From Asterias rubens (lineage: Eukaryota > Echinodermata > Asteroidea > Forcipulatida > Asteriidae), in assembly GCF_902459465.1 (NCBI RefSeq), contig NC_047063.1:5456001-5520000 (forward strand): DNA of 64,000 nucleotides. Direction: 5' to 3'. Every line of letters starts with the position of its first letter. Positions within the stretch are counted from its first letter, which is position 1. Below are positions 1-12,500 of this stretch, in pieces. The position numbers and the translations under genes are program-made. The notes under the pieces were generated by a model, which was not told the DNA's origin, made no database searches, and worked only from the letters and a program-made list of their open reading frames with translations.

Positions 1-286
1 CAAAGACACCAAATGAACAATAGATAAATGTGTAGTACATGCACATGTAACTATACAAATCTTGTTTTTCGGCAAACTCAAGCAATTTGTATTCATCATT
101 GACACAGTGATTGTTAATTGATAACATTGAGATAACTGCTACATCTGTGGTTTTCAAACTGTTGCTGTATCAATGGGTCAAATAATGTGTACCAATGATT
201 GTGGCTGTTGACAACTAGAACAATTTATGTTTGATCCTGATGGAAGTAGCGTAAAGCGTACCTTGGAGAGTTGGGAGGGGGGTCAC
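1..286 (-). other. PPM1H 3' UTR side, window edge
   Basis: AT-rich sequence just downstream of the PPM1H stop codon. No minus-strand AATAAA was found here, so the 3' UTR probably runs past the window edge. No other feature seen. Confidence 0.5.
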
Positions 287-536
287 TTAGATGGCACCTT
301 CATGAGGCAAGCTTGATGGAGCATTCTTGTTCTCAGGGCTGTCTGGAGAAGTGCCCGAGGCATCTTGGGACTCAGTGATGCTATTCTGAGGGGATAAACC
401 CCTGTGGTGGCAAAGAGGGATAATGAACACTGTGATGTCATCACCGGACCCCAGGCGGCCATCTTTAGTTCGCCATCCGTTTGTCTTTAGAATACCCCTG
501 GCTGCCATGATTAACTCCTGGCCTGCTGATGCATAT
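287..536 (-). CDS. PPM1H: PPM1H coding exon 8 (last, with stop)
   Basis: Residues 425-507 and the TAA stop at 289-287. Carries ELIMAARGILKTNGWR and GSGDDITVFIIPL, the last PP2C metal motif, then a 42-residue Ser/Pro/Glu-rich tail that does not match vertebrates. Acceptor TTGTACAG. Confidence 0.92.
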
Positions 537-3500
537 CTGTACAACAATAGTTAACACATGTGTTAGAAGTGAAGAGTCAATTTATTAGGGAATAACAGTG
601 CAAGGACCCAGTCTTCACTGCGTGGTAATAGGGACATTTAGATTTGAGTGAACGTGGATGTCGACCACAGTTGTGGTTTTTCCAAGTGATGTCATAACCA
701 TAGTTTTGGGGTCGCGACTCTATGGGGCGCCAAATGTAAATGTTTTTTATTTAACGCAATTATGTACATATAATATTCATCCATTATTTTACCTTTACTT
801 ACAAATAATAAATTTTAAACCACACAATTATACATAGGCTTCGCAAGGGTGATGACACACAACGCAAGCTAAGAGAATCACACCGGATTCACCAACTCAA
901 GACAGTCCAACCCTTTGGACCAGACATAAACACTGGTGTTAAATAACTTCCCATTACCCTCCATTTTACTTCAGCTGAAGAATTAATTTGTTGTATATTT
1001 ATTCTGTAAATAAAGTGTAAAATAATACAATTTTTTTTTCGGTCAATAAGTTTTTATATTATTATATAGGCCTAAATTGGTTACAAAAACTTTCTCCATT
1101 TGCAGTGGTATGTGGTAACATGTTTCTCCACAGCCCCCCCCCCCCCATACCTATTTTGAAAACACCCTACCTTTGATCGTGTTGTTCGTTATTTGTCCAT
1201 TAGTTGTATCATGCAAATTGCTCTCAAATCCACTCCTTTCACGTTTCCCTGCATTGTATGTAACCCATACAATGCATTATGGGCCACTTTTATGGTCCAG
1301 TAATCCATTCTTTCATACGACCATCCTTTGTCCTCATACTCCTATTGGGGTTCGTAGCATAGTGCCCTGCCCCTACAACAGCCACGATCTTAGGTTCATA
1401 GCCACCTGGGCCAAATTCCATAGAGCTGCTAAGCACAAAATCTTTGCTTGGCCAAAAATGTCGAGTCCTTGATAAAAGAGGATTAAGCCTAACAACAAAA
1501 TGTCCACGTGGTTTTCAGGATAGGCAAGCAACAGCTGAATACCAGTAACAAGCAATATGCAACTGTGGTTGGTAAGCCTGTTTTTATTGAGGAAAAAACG
1601 CTTAGCAAATTTGTGTGCCCATAGAGCTCTATGGTGTGTCTAGCAGCTCTATGAAATTGGGCCCAGTGGTTTTTTAAATAGAAACTTTGATTGGCTATAA
1701 TTTTCCGTTTTTTTATGGATCCTTCCCTTGATCCCATTCCCCCCTTTGTCTATAATAGGAAATGTATTTTTTTGTACCCGTGTTTATGCCTCTGAAAAAG
1801 GTCCAGTTTGGATCGAAAGCTAAGGCCATCTACCCACATTGTTCGAAGCTTTTATATTTTATTCTACACGCCATTTAATTTTTTATAAACAATGATGATT
1901 TTTTTATAAGTAAATTGTTCATTTTGCTCATGCAGTTATTTTGATATAATTATTGGACAACTTTCATTATATAGGGCAACGAAAGCGTTCTTTCAGTTAT
2001 ATACATATAATTGTATAATTTACTATTTTTAAATAAAAGTAAAATAGTGGATAAATAATGATTTATTGGCGCCTCATACGACACAACGTGCAGACAACAT
2101 GCAGCTTTAGGTTTCGCATCGTTTCGTTGACTGACACGTGACTACATCTTGCTGAGGCTTTGCGCATGCGTAAAGTCGTCACCAATGTTGTCTGCACGAG
2201 TCGAGGACCCGAAAACTATGGTGTTGACGTTCATTTGGAAAAACCACAGCCGTGCTGGATGTGAACGTAGCCTTTATAAAGGCGCATGCGGCACCCAGAT
2301 GTCACTCACGACCCCTAATGCCACTCCAGAAAAAAAAAAACAGCGAGAGTAGCGACGCAGCGAAGCGCCTTGACTAAAGGCTAACCTTACAACCTGAACG
2401 AAGTCTGCGTTCACCCAAATCTAAAGGTCCCTAGTGACCGGGTTGGTGGCCCACCAACCAAGGTCATTACCACGCAGTGAAGACCGGGTCTGAACACTGT
2501 TAACAAATACCTTTCTAACAAATTAAACGGCTAAAGTTGTCCAAGTTTTGTGAATTTTTTCATTGGGCGATACTTCCAGACATGTTCAGGGGCCATATTT
2601 GAGCTTTTGATGGTTTCCATCTCTTTCGTGCGTTAATCACATTACTGATCTTTGAGACCAGTGACTCTTTTAAATAATGATCTGTTCAGCGCCTTCACTG
2701 GGGTCAAAGGAGGCAAATGATTGGACAATAGCTGTTCTTTGTGCATTAAACCGCGCGCATGAGCTCAGCGCCATATAGCATGTCACTGTAAACAAGACCA
2801 TAATATGGACAATGAGCTTATACTCGCGCACCTGTTACATCAAAATTGATACATTTTCAGCGCGTACGCGCACTACGCGCAAGTGCGCGAAGTTGCAATG
2901 AAACCAATGAGGATATAAATAAGCATGCGATACAGTGCAACGCGCAAGGTTTACACAATGTATGCCGATTTAGGGGCCACTTATTCGCTATTTTCCAAAG
3001 CCGGTCTTTTTACCGACCGTACACACCCGATAGTGACCAGGTTTTGACCAATCAGAGAATTGAAACCGTCCAAGGTATTTATTAATATTTATTCTAAATG
3101 AATTTTTCAATTGGGGTCATCCAGGCACCTGGGAGTTTTTCTTACACAAACAGACTTGCATTAGTACTTAGATAACCAGGACTCAAACCCACACACTGTT
3201 GATTAGAAACACCAGAGCTTGAGTGCAATCTTCTTGACCATGTTGACCGTTCAGCCATGACACGCAGTCACCAATGCAATTAGTCATTACAGACCAATGT
3301 AATTTAGCTACAATAGGCAACAGGCTTCAGGGTTAAAGGCACTGGTGGACATGTTTGGTAATTAATCAACGTATACATTAGCATAAAAACTTACTTAATA
3401 ATGAACAACGGAGAGCTGTTGATAGTATAAAACATTGTGAGAAACAGCTCCCTCTTTTTGAGAAAGAGATAACTTCTCATTAAACCATTTGAATCTGTGA

Positions 3501-6500
3501 AAGACTTAAGACCTGAAGGCCCTCTCATGCATCTGAAAGCACACAAATTTGTGTATCTTTCATTATTTTCTTGAAACTTTGACGACCAATTGAGCCAAAA
3601 TTATCAAAGATTTATTTTATTTTATGCATAATACGTATGTTTGGATACACCAAGTGAGAACACTGGTCTTTGACAATTACAAAACGTGTCCAGTGCCTTT
3701 AAGGACACATTAAGTGTTAAGACTGGGACTTGAACCCACACCCTGCTAATTCTTCTTCTTCCAGGCATAGTGCAATAAGTCATTACAGACCCATGTTATT
3801 CAGCTACACTATGCAACAGCATTTAGGGTTAAGGAACATGTTATATAACCAGATTACCTTTTGTAATCTCCAGGTGGAAAGCTCTGTAACACCTCCCTGA
3901 CGATTTCAAACACTTTCTCATTACTCAGAATATCCCATAATCCATCAGTAGCCATCACCAACACGTCGTTCTCGCTGTGGTCTTGGTCAAAAAGGTCATA
4001 AACTCTGACCTTGGAGAACAACCAAAAACAATTAATTGTCAAGAAAATTCAGGGGTAAGCAACTTAGTCTGTAAAATACCAGCACGATATCTGGGAGGTC
4101 ATTAATCCCTCGGCTTGAGTAGGATCTTCTTTTCAGAAGTATTGGCTGCCCAACACAACGCAAACACGACTGTTATTTTGTGCCCCATTTTCAAAGGTGG
4201 AGGTCAACTTCAGTCTACATAATAATAAAATAATAATAATTGTGGCTTCTTATATAGCGCACATGTCCGTCACCCAGTGACGCTCCTGGCGCTGTAACAT
4301 ACAGTATTTCCTGCCAGATTGTGGGACTACGTTTGAATTATGAGACCTAATTCTGATAGCACCATGTAATGCTTTACAAGATGCTGTGGCGCAATTTGCT
4401 GCCGATCGGACCAGGAACACCGGGGCGAACCCCTTTTCTTTTCGATAGGTGCATTGGGTTGTTTTACATGCGTTACATAACACATGGGACCAACGGCTTT
4501 CGTCCCATCCGAAGAACAAGCAATGGTTATGTGTCTTGCTTTAAGGACACAAGTGTCACGGCTGGGGATTCGAACCCACACTCTGCTAATCAGACCAGAG
4601 TTTGAATGCGGTGCTCTTAACCGCTCGGCCACGACACTTCCACATGATTCTGATCAAGGATGATACACTGTTGTAAATTGAGAGAGAAAAAAGTATATTT
4701 CATTGTTTTTATTTTACTTCTCTCCATAAATTCAATAAAATTACACAAAAAAGAAGATACTATAAAACCTAAGATACATGGAGAAGACAGACTGAGGATG
4801 GTCAGGGAGTACTTGTGTAACTGCGCAAGAGCGCTTAAGGGTTTGTTCCCTCATTTCTGCTTTCCTCTCGACCAAACTATGACTGATGGTCTTACCTCTG
4901 GCACTGGTGATAAAAAAGGCTTAATGGTGATATCTGTTCCGTGAACTTTAAGATCATGGTCACCGAATCCTCTGGTTACCCCAATTGTTGCTAATAAGCG
5001 GGCCTTCTTGCCTTCACCAAACACCAAGGGAAATCTCAGGTCGTCTTCTAGTACTTCTTTATATGTCCTGGAAAATCAGGTAAAATGGGTCATGCTTCTG
5101 AATTTCAAAAGATATTTGCATTTAATAGCTTTCTTCCTGACATCACATTTGAACTCTTTCACTGCCAAGGTCGTACATGTATGTCTGATCTAATTTATGT
5201 CTTTAAAAAGCGCCATTATCGCACATGTAGAATTTATTTTTTTTGCTCAAAAAGTGTCATCTATCCTACACGTACCACTTGTGATACACATGTTAGCTCG
5301 AGAGGGAATTGTCACTCCTCAAAAAATACTATTGGCTTTGGGATGTCCCAAGGCAACACAAATCACCAGTGTTTTGTTTGGTAAGAAAAATGTATATTAT
5401 TTGTTCTCATACATGTATACAGAGAAGTAAAAACCCTGAAAATTATTGTCACTTTTGGTTGAATGATGTACTTTATTTACCACACTGGAATAAGAACGGC
5501 TTACCATCCAGTCATTGAGGCATCTCTACACATCACCCTCTTCCCAAGATCCTTCCGGTGGACCCGCTTTTGGAATTCCAGTGGGGTGAACTCAGTGTTC
5601 ACCAACTCCGGTTTGATTGTGGCTAAGTATTGCACTCTCTGTCTCTCCGTTACCGGGTTGAAGTCCGTTGACATGGGGATGACCTCTGACCCTTTACAGA
5701 TAATCGCTCTGTACAAACAAATTAACAGACAAACAAATGTGTTAAAAATCAGAGCTTGTTCCCTTTATTGTTAATAGTGTCTGATGTATGTATGCACTTG
5801 AGCGTTGTCTTTATTAAATTGGGGGGAGGTGTTAAGAGGTGATTGAATAAATGTCTACAATCGAGGTAACTTTGGACACATTGATCAATAACAGCATAAA
5901 AGAATCTTTTAAAAGCAGTGCTTTCAGGCAATATCATAGCGTTGACACTAGAAGAATATATAAATGTTGAGTGACCAATTTACCATTGTTGAGTGTATGT
6001 TTTTCTTACCTATTTATTGGGTTATCAATATTTAAGAGCAGTAAAAAAATGGGGCAAATAATTTGGGGGAATTCATAAAAAAATAAAGCATTGAGTTTGG
6101 CACACAGTCAAGAGTGTCAGAGTTTGTCATGGGAGTGATATTTGGATTTAGGGCAACTGCAGATTTATCCTTTGAAACTTGGTAGAAAGAATGATAAAGC
6201 AGTTTTCTAAAATGTCTAACATGGCTGCCATTGCTTGCTGTTCTTTCAATTCTTTGTAAGGATAAATCTGTATGGCCCTATAACCAAAGATCTCTAATTA
6301 CTGATACTTGACTGTGAGCCAGATTCCATGCTTCATCAAAGGCACAATCCCTATCACCTAAATGTACTTAAAGCTTATTGCGATATTCTGTAAGTTTGAC
6401 GATTCCTTCACCCTCACACGCTTTCAATTTACAACCAAAAAGTTATCAGTTACACGAAGGAGGCCCCCCCCCCCCCCCCCTATTAACCTAGAAATATCCT

Positions 6501-9500
6501 CAACTTTCGTCTGGACATCCCTGGATCCCCACTGTCTGAAAAATCTTAACATGGCCATCTTCCTGAATAGACCGTCTGCATGTCATCTCAATAGGGCGCC
6601 CTCAACTGGAGGAGGTCACGCAGAAGGTTGCCAATTCTGAGCACCAGGGCCCAATTCCATAGAGCTGCTTAGCACAAACATTTGCTTAGCTGGAAATTTC
6701 TTCCTTGAGATTGCTAATTTAGATAGCAATTTAATTTGCTTTTGGGCAATCCCTAGGCTATCGGTTGCTTTTGTACTTCTATTCCTCTGTTTTTGTTATT
6801 TTATTTATGGTGTGATTGCTTTTTCTCAGTTTACAGTTTATTGTATTGTATTAATAAAAAAAATGAATAAATAAATGAACAAAATTACATTGACCAACAT
6901 CCCTGATACAGAACACCCAGCAGGGTGGATATGTGCGTATTATAAGTCTTTATTATTAATAATATTATTAAATGAGTGAATCACCTGCTGTCCCCAGCAT
7001 TTGCTATGTACAGTTTGCCGAGAAGAAACAGCGCCACCAACGCAGTGCAGCCTCCAGATATTGCGTAGTACTGTTTTTCATCTTTTATTTGGTTATCCTG
7101 CAAAAAGAGTTGGGAAAGAATGGAAAAGTTATAAGAATAATTTGAATGAAAATTTGGGAATATGACTTTCATAACTGTCTCTAATCATAACACTCTAACG
7201 TTGTGATGAGATTTGACGGTTTGCATTATGAAAGTCAATAAAGAATAGGCTTGTAGTTTCACCTTGTAATACCAATATTACGGCTAGCCAGCCCAGTTGG
7301 TAGAGTGCCGGTGTCAGATGCAATACTGTCCGCTCCGGACAAGTCCGCTCCGGACACTTTTGTATATGCAATCATGTCCGGGGCTATGCAAAAACCGTTC
7401 AGTGGACATGTACATGACTGTACATATACATGTATGTGCACACGTAAGCAAGCGTGCATGCAATGAACCTACGTTTATGCAGCATGAATATTCACGTATT
7501 TTTATGATTGCAGCGAACACCCAACGGCCGTACATTTCCCATGTCATTCATGACATGCCCTTAGCTTGTAAAAAAATGGCGAGCGTGTTTCGTCAACCAA
7601 GGGTGTTTAATTTACTGCAAGGACCGTTTTGCACGGGGGCGGACACAACTGCATATGCAAATGTGTCCGGGCGGACACAATTGCATTATGCAGCAGCGTC
7701 CGGGCGGACACGATTGCATATGCAAAACTGGATAGTATTGCATAGAGGACATAATTGCACACGACACCGGCACTGCAATCTGGAGTTGTAGGTTGAAGTA
7801 CTGCTTAAATAAATTTGTCTTTGTTCAAAAACAAACTATTTAAACTTTACCCAGCTAGTTTATAACTTGGAAATAAAAAGTTGGATCCCCTCAAGGTGAT
7901 CCCCAGGCTGCCGCTTTCCGAGGTTGTATCGTAAACCTGGGTGTGATCCCTGGCTATACCCCAGTTACAGGTTGTATGCACTCTGACTGGCACCTCTGAA
8001 TATTACTAAGATATTGACAAAACAAGGAGATCGCCCACGTTATGACTAGAGAGCTCAATTAGTACATTGATAGCTTTTAGTCTAATTGTTGCAGGTTCAA
8101 GTCTTCCTCAAGTAAATTTGTCTTTTGTTCGACCCAAAATTATTTTAAATTTACCCAATCAGTTTCCCTTGTGCTTTTTCCTTGGAGCTTGAGATCTGTT
8201 ACCTCATTTATACTCACAGTACAATAAGATCCAAGGGTTTGCAGCATAATTCAATGAGGAATAGGTTTGCAGTGTCGCCTTTTGACACTAACTATAATAA
8301 TGATGGTCAATAACTTAAATTATACCAATAGTGTAAATGAAATTCAAAGGTTTTCCTGGTGGCATTTAATAAAGAATGTATACACTTGCAGTGTCACTGT
8401 CACCTTGTGCAGACACTAATAACTTGAGAACTGAGGCTTATTAACCATATAAATGAGATCCAAAGGTTTTCGGACGGTGTTTAATAAGGAATAGACTTGT
8501 AGTGTCACTGTCACCTTGTGCAGACACTAATAACTTGAGAACTGAGGCTTATTAACCATATAAATGAGATCCAAAGGTTTTTGGACGGTGTTTAATAAGG
8601 AATAGACTTGCAGTGTCACTGTCACCTTGTGCGGACACTACAAATGTATTTAAAATAATAACTTGAGAACTGAGGCTTATTAACCATATAACCGAGATCC
8701 AAAGGTTTTCGGACGGTGTTTAATAAGGAATAGACTTGCAGTGTCACTGTCACCTTGTGTGGACACTAATAACTTGAGAACTGAGGCTTATTAACCGTTT
8801 AAATGAGATCCAAAGGTTTCGGACGGTGTTTAATAAAAAGAATAGACTTGCAATGTCACTGTCACCTTGTGCGGACACTACAAATGTGTTTATAATAATA
8901 ACTTGAGAACCGAGGCTTATTAACCGTATAAATGAGATCCAAAGGTTTTCGGACGGTGTTTAATAAGGAATAGACTTGCAGTGTCACTGTCACCTTCTTC
9001 GGACACTAATAACTTGAGAACTGCAGGGTCATTCTCACAAAAAAAACATTTATTTCTCAAACAGCCACCAAACCATGAAGGAGTTGAGTGCCAGAAGCTG
9101 AAATTTGGCACATAAGTATAATATACGTTTAACTGGTGTAAATTTTGACCACAATTTGTCAAGACGGGCGGGGTCTTTTGACCTTTTTCTGGCTGGAACC
9201 AACTTTGGGCCCACGCTATTTCTGAATGAATGCATTGGTGAGCTTATAATTGCTTGTGGGTATAGACAGTGACACGCACCCATAGATATACCTATGGATT
9301 ATAGGACTCATTTGACCCCTCATGTTGGCACAGGGTGACCCCAAAAATCACAACAACAAAAACGTTTTCGGCTCAAGTGCAGATTCATGAAATTTGGCAA
9401 GAAGTAATATGAAATACCAAATTTGAGCTCTCTACCTGGTACAAAAAACTAAATTATTAGCTTTCAAAGTCGGAAATTATCACAAAAATAACTTTTCGCA

Positions 9501-12500
9501 TCTCACGCGCGCACAAAATGGCCGCCTCGACCAATTTCAATGGGTCATATCTCGTAAACGACATGGAGTATGACTTAGTTTTTTGTACATAAATGGGGTG
9601 TTCATTTGAGCCACATCCAATCATTCCATTGAAGATTCATCAAAATCTGAGAGGGACACCTGGGGACCACTGGTTGATTTGACACGGAATGACCCAGCTA
9701 CGTTTTTGAGGTATACGACCTATTTCTTTACATAGCACCATGTTATGGCTTCAGCCAATCAAACCAGAAACACCAGGGATAACTCCTTCTCTTTACGACA
9801 AATGCACTGGGTTCTCTACATCTTTACGTCCCATCAGAAGGACCGAGCAATATGGTCAAGTGTTTTGCTTATTACAGCATAAGTACCGTGACCAGGGATC
9901 AGTCAACTCAATCACACACTCTGCTGATCACAAACACTACAACTTGAGTCAAGTGTTCTAATCCACTTGGCCACGACATGCCATCAGGTTTCAAAACTCC
10001 CGGGGAGAACACTTCCTTTACTTATGAACATGTACTGCGAATGTAAAAAGCATCCAAAGATTTATTTCTTGTGAAGATATTCACATTTATAATAAATAGA
10101 TGGTTGTCACTGTGCGCAGCATTGGCAATGTTGACCACACTTTCTTTGTTTTCTTGCTGTGAAAAAATGATATTTCAAAATAGTTTAGGAACTTAATGCA
10201 GTTCATTGTGATTTACAGTACAACGTTTAAAGACAGTGGACACTATTGGTAACTGTCAAAGACTAGTCTTCACTCGGTGAATCTCAATATATGCATAAAA
10301 TAACAAACCTGTGAAAATTTGAGCTCAATCGGTCATCGAAGTTGTGGATAATAATGGAAGAAAAAACACCCTTGTGACACAGAGTTGTGTGCGTTTAGAT
10401 GGTTGATTTCGAAACCTCAAGTTCTAAATCTGAGGTCTCAAAATCAAATTCGTGGAAAATTACTGCTTTCTTGAAAACTATGGCACTTCAGAGGGAGCTG
10501 TTTCTCACAATGTTTTATACCATCAACCTCTCCCCATTACTCGTCACCAAGAAAGGTGTTATGCTAATAATTATTTTGGGTAATTACCAAGTGGCCACTG
10601 CCTTTAACCTTCAAAATTGTCACACATGTATACAAAATGCTTCACACCCAATCTCCATCATATCTGGTTGAACTTGTACATTCCTACAACTCTAATACTG
10701 CTGATGCGTACAGGCAACGACTCCGCTCATCAGCTGATCAGACCCGGCTTTCCGTTCCTAGAACTAGACGGAAAGCTGGGGATAGCTCGTTCGCCATAGC
10801 TGCCCCCGCCTATGGGACGAGCTTCCCGCCGGTCTACGAGAGTCGATCTCGTTGCCTGTCTTCAAAAGCCTCCTCAAGACATTTCTGTTCCCCAACTCAG
10901 CCTAGTTCGTTTGTTTTTCTTTTTGCCCTTGTCTCATGTAAAGCGCTCTGCTCTCCATAGAGCGCTATACAAACATGATAAATGCTTCGTATTATTATTG
11001 TTATTATTATTATTATTATTATAAGTGTACAGAACTTGTGTTCTACAAATTAATATGTAGGTCTATTTAAAAAACAATATACAAAAGGGGACTGAGAACA
11101 CTGTGTTTGACATCTTTACAGGTATCATATAATTTACACACTGCAATCTATAACATGTTTTGTGTCCATGACAAGTTGCTTCATTTAAAAGCAGTGGACA
11201 CTATTGGTAATTGTCAAAATCCAGTCTTCTCATTTGGTGTATCTCAACATGTACATAAAATAAAAAACCTGTGAAAATTTGAGCTCGATTGGTCATCGGA
11301 GTTCCGAGATAACTATGAAAGAAAAAACACCCTTGTCACACGAAGTTGTGTACTTTCAGATGCTTGATTTCGAGTACTTTATTTTCAAGTTCTAAACTTG
11401 AGGTCTCGAAATCAAATTCGTGGAAAATACTTCTTTAACGAAAACTACATCACTTCAGAGGGAGCCGTTTCTCACAATGTTTTATACTATCAACCTCTCC
11501 CTATTACTACTTACAAATTAAGGGTTTATGCTAATAATTATTTTGAGTAGTTACCAATAGTGTCCACTGCCTTTAAGTAATTCCACCTGCTACACTTCAT
11601 GTTCCCTAAAGCAAACCCATCTTCATCAGCTTCTCTTTGGAACACACTACCGCATCACACTACCACATCATAATAACTGCAAGAGCTCAAACTGTATTTA
11701 AAGGCACTGGACACTATTGCTAATTACTCAAAATAGGTGTTAGCATAAAAAACTTACTTGGTACTGAGCAATGGGGAGAGGTTGATAGTATACAACATTG
11801 TGAGAAACGGCTCCCTCTGAAGAAGTAATTTCTCACCAAAATATTTGAATTGAATAAGAGACCTCAACTGAGGTCTCAAATTCAAGGCATCTGAAAGCAC
11901 ACCTTGTGCGCCAAGAGTGTTTTTCCCTTCCATTATTCTCTCGCATCTTCGCCAACCAATTGAGTCAAAATTTTCACAGGTTTGTTATTTTATGCATAAA
12001 TGTTGAGGTACACCCAAGTGAGAAGACTTGTCTTTGACATGTACCAAAGGTGATCAGTATCTTGTAATGATGGTACAAGTTACATGCTGGATTTGATGCC
12101 TGTATGCTTATATTGTTGTAAAGTGCATCTAAGACTTTTGTGTGATGATTTTGGGATGAACAAAGAAAACTTGACTAGAGCGGGATTTGAACCAACCACC
12201 TCCGGTTTAAGTTTTGTGTGATGTAATATTTAGGTATTGTGTTATTATTGATAATATTTCTACATGAACTGGTAGCTGATTCTGCCTGCGTGGTCCAGTG
12301 CACATGTAGGATGTAACTTTAAGACAATTGCATAGAAATTGCCAGAAATACAACAAGTATTTCATTAGACACAATGTACATCATGAAATGACGTATTCCA
12401 CGCAAAACCTCTCCCCATCTCAACGTGAAAGAACTAATTATTTATCCTCGGTGCTAATTACTGACTCAATTCCCTTGAGGTATTATGACAACCCAACAGG

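Noticed and set aside
7297..7791. 164-aa plus-strand frame
   Set aside because: The length comes from stop-poor CGGACA/TTGCATATGC repeats; its sequence is repetitive and unlike any family.
10399..10671. 90-aa frame seen again at 37055, 46075, 56833 and 61286 (FSKTMALQREPFLTMFYTIN)
   Set aside because: This recurring frame comes from the TTAA MITE and is not a gene; copies differ by frame-breaking changes and have no start or splice logic.
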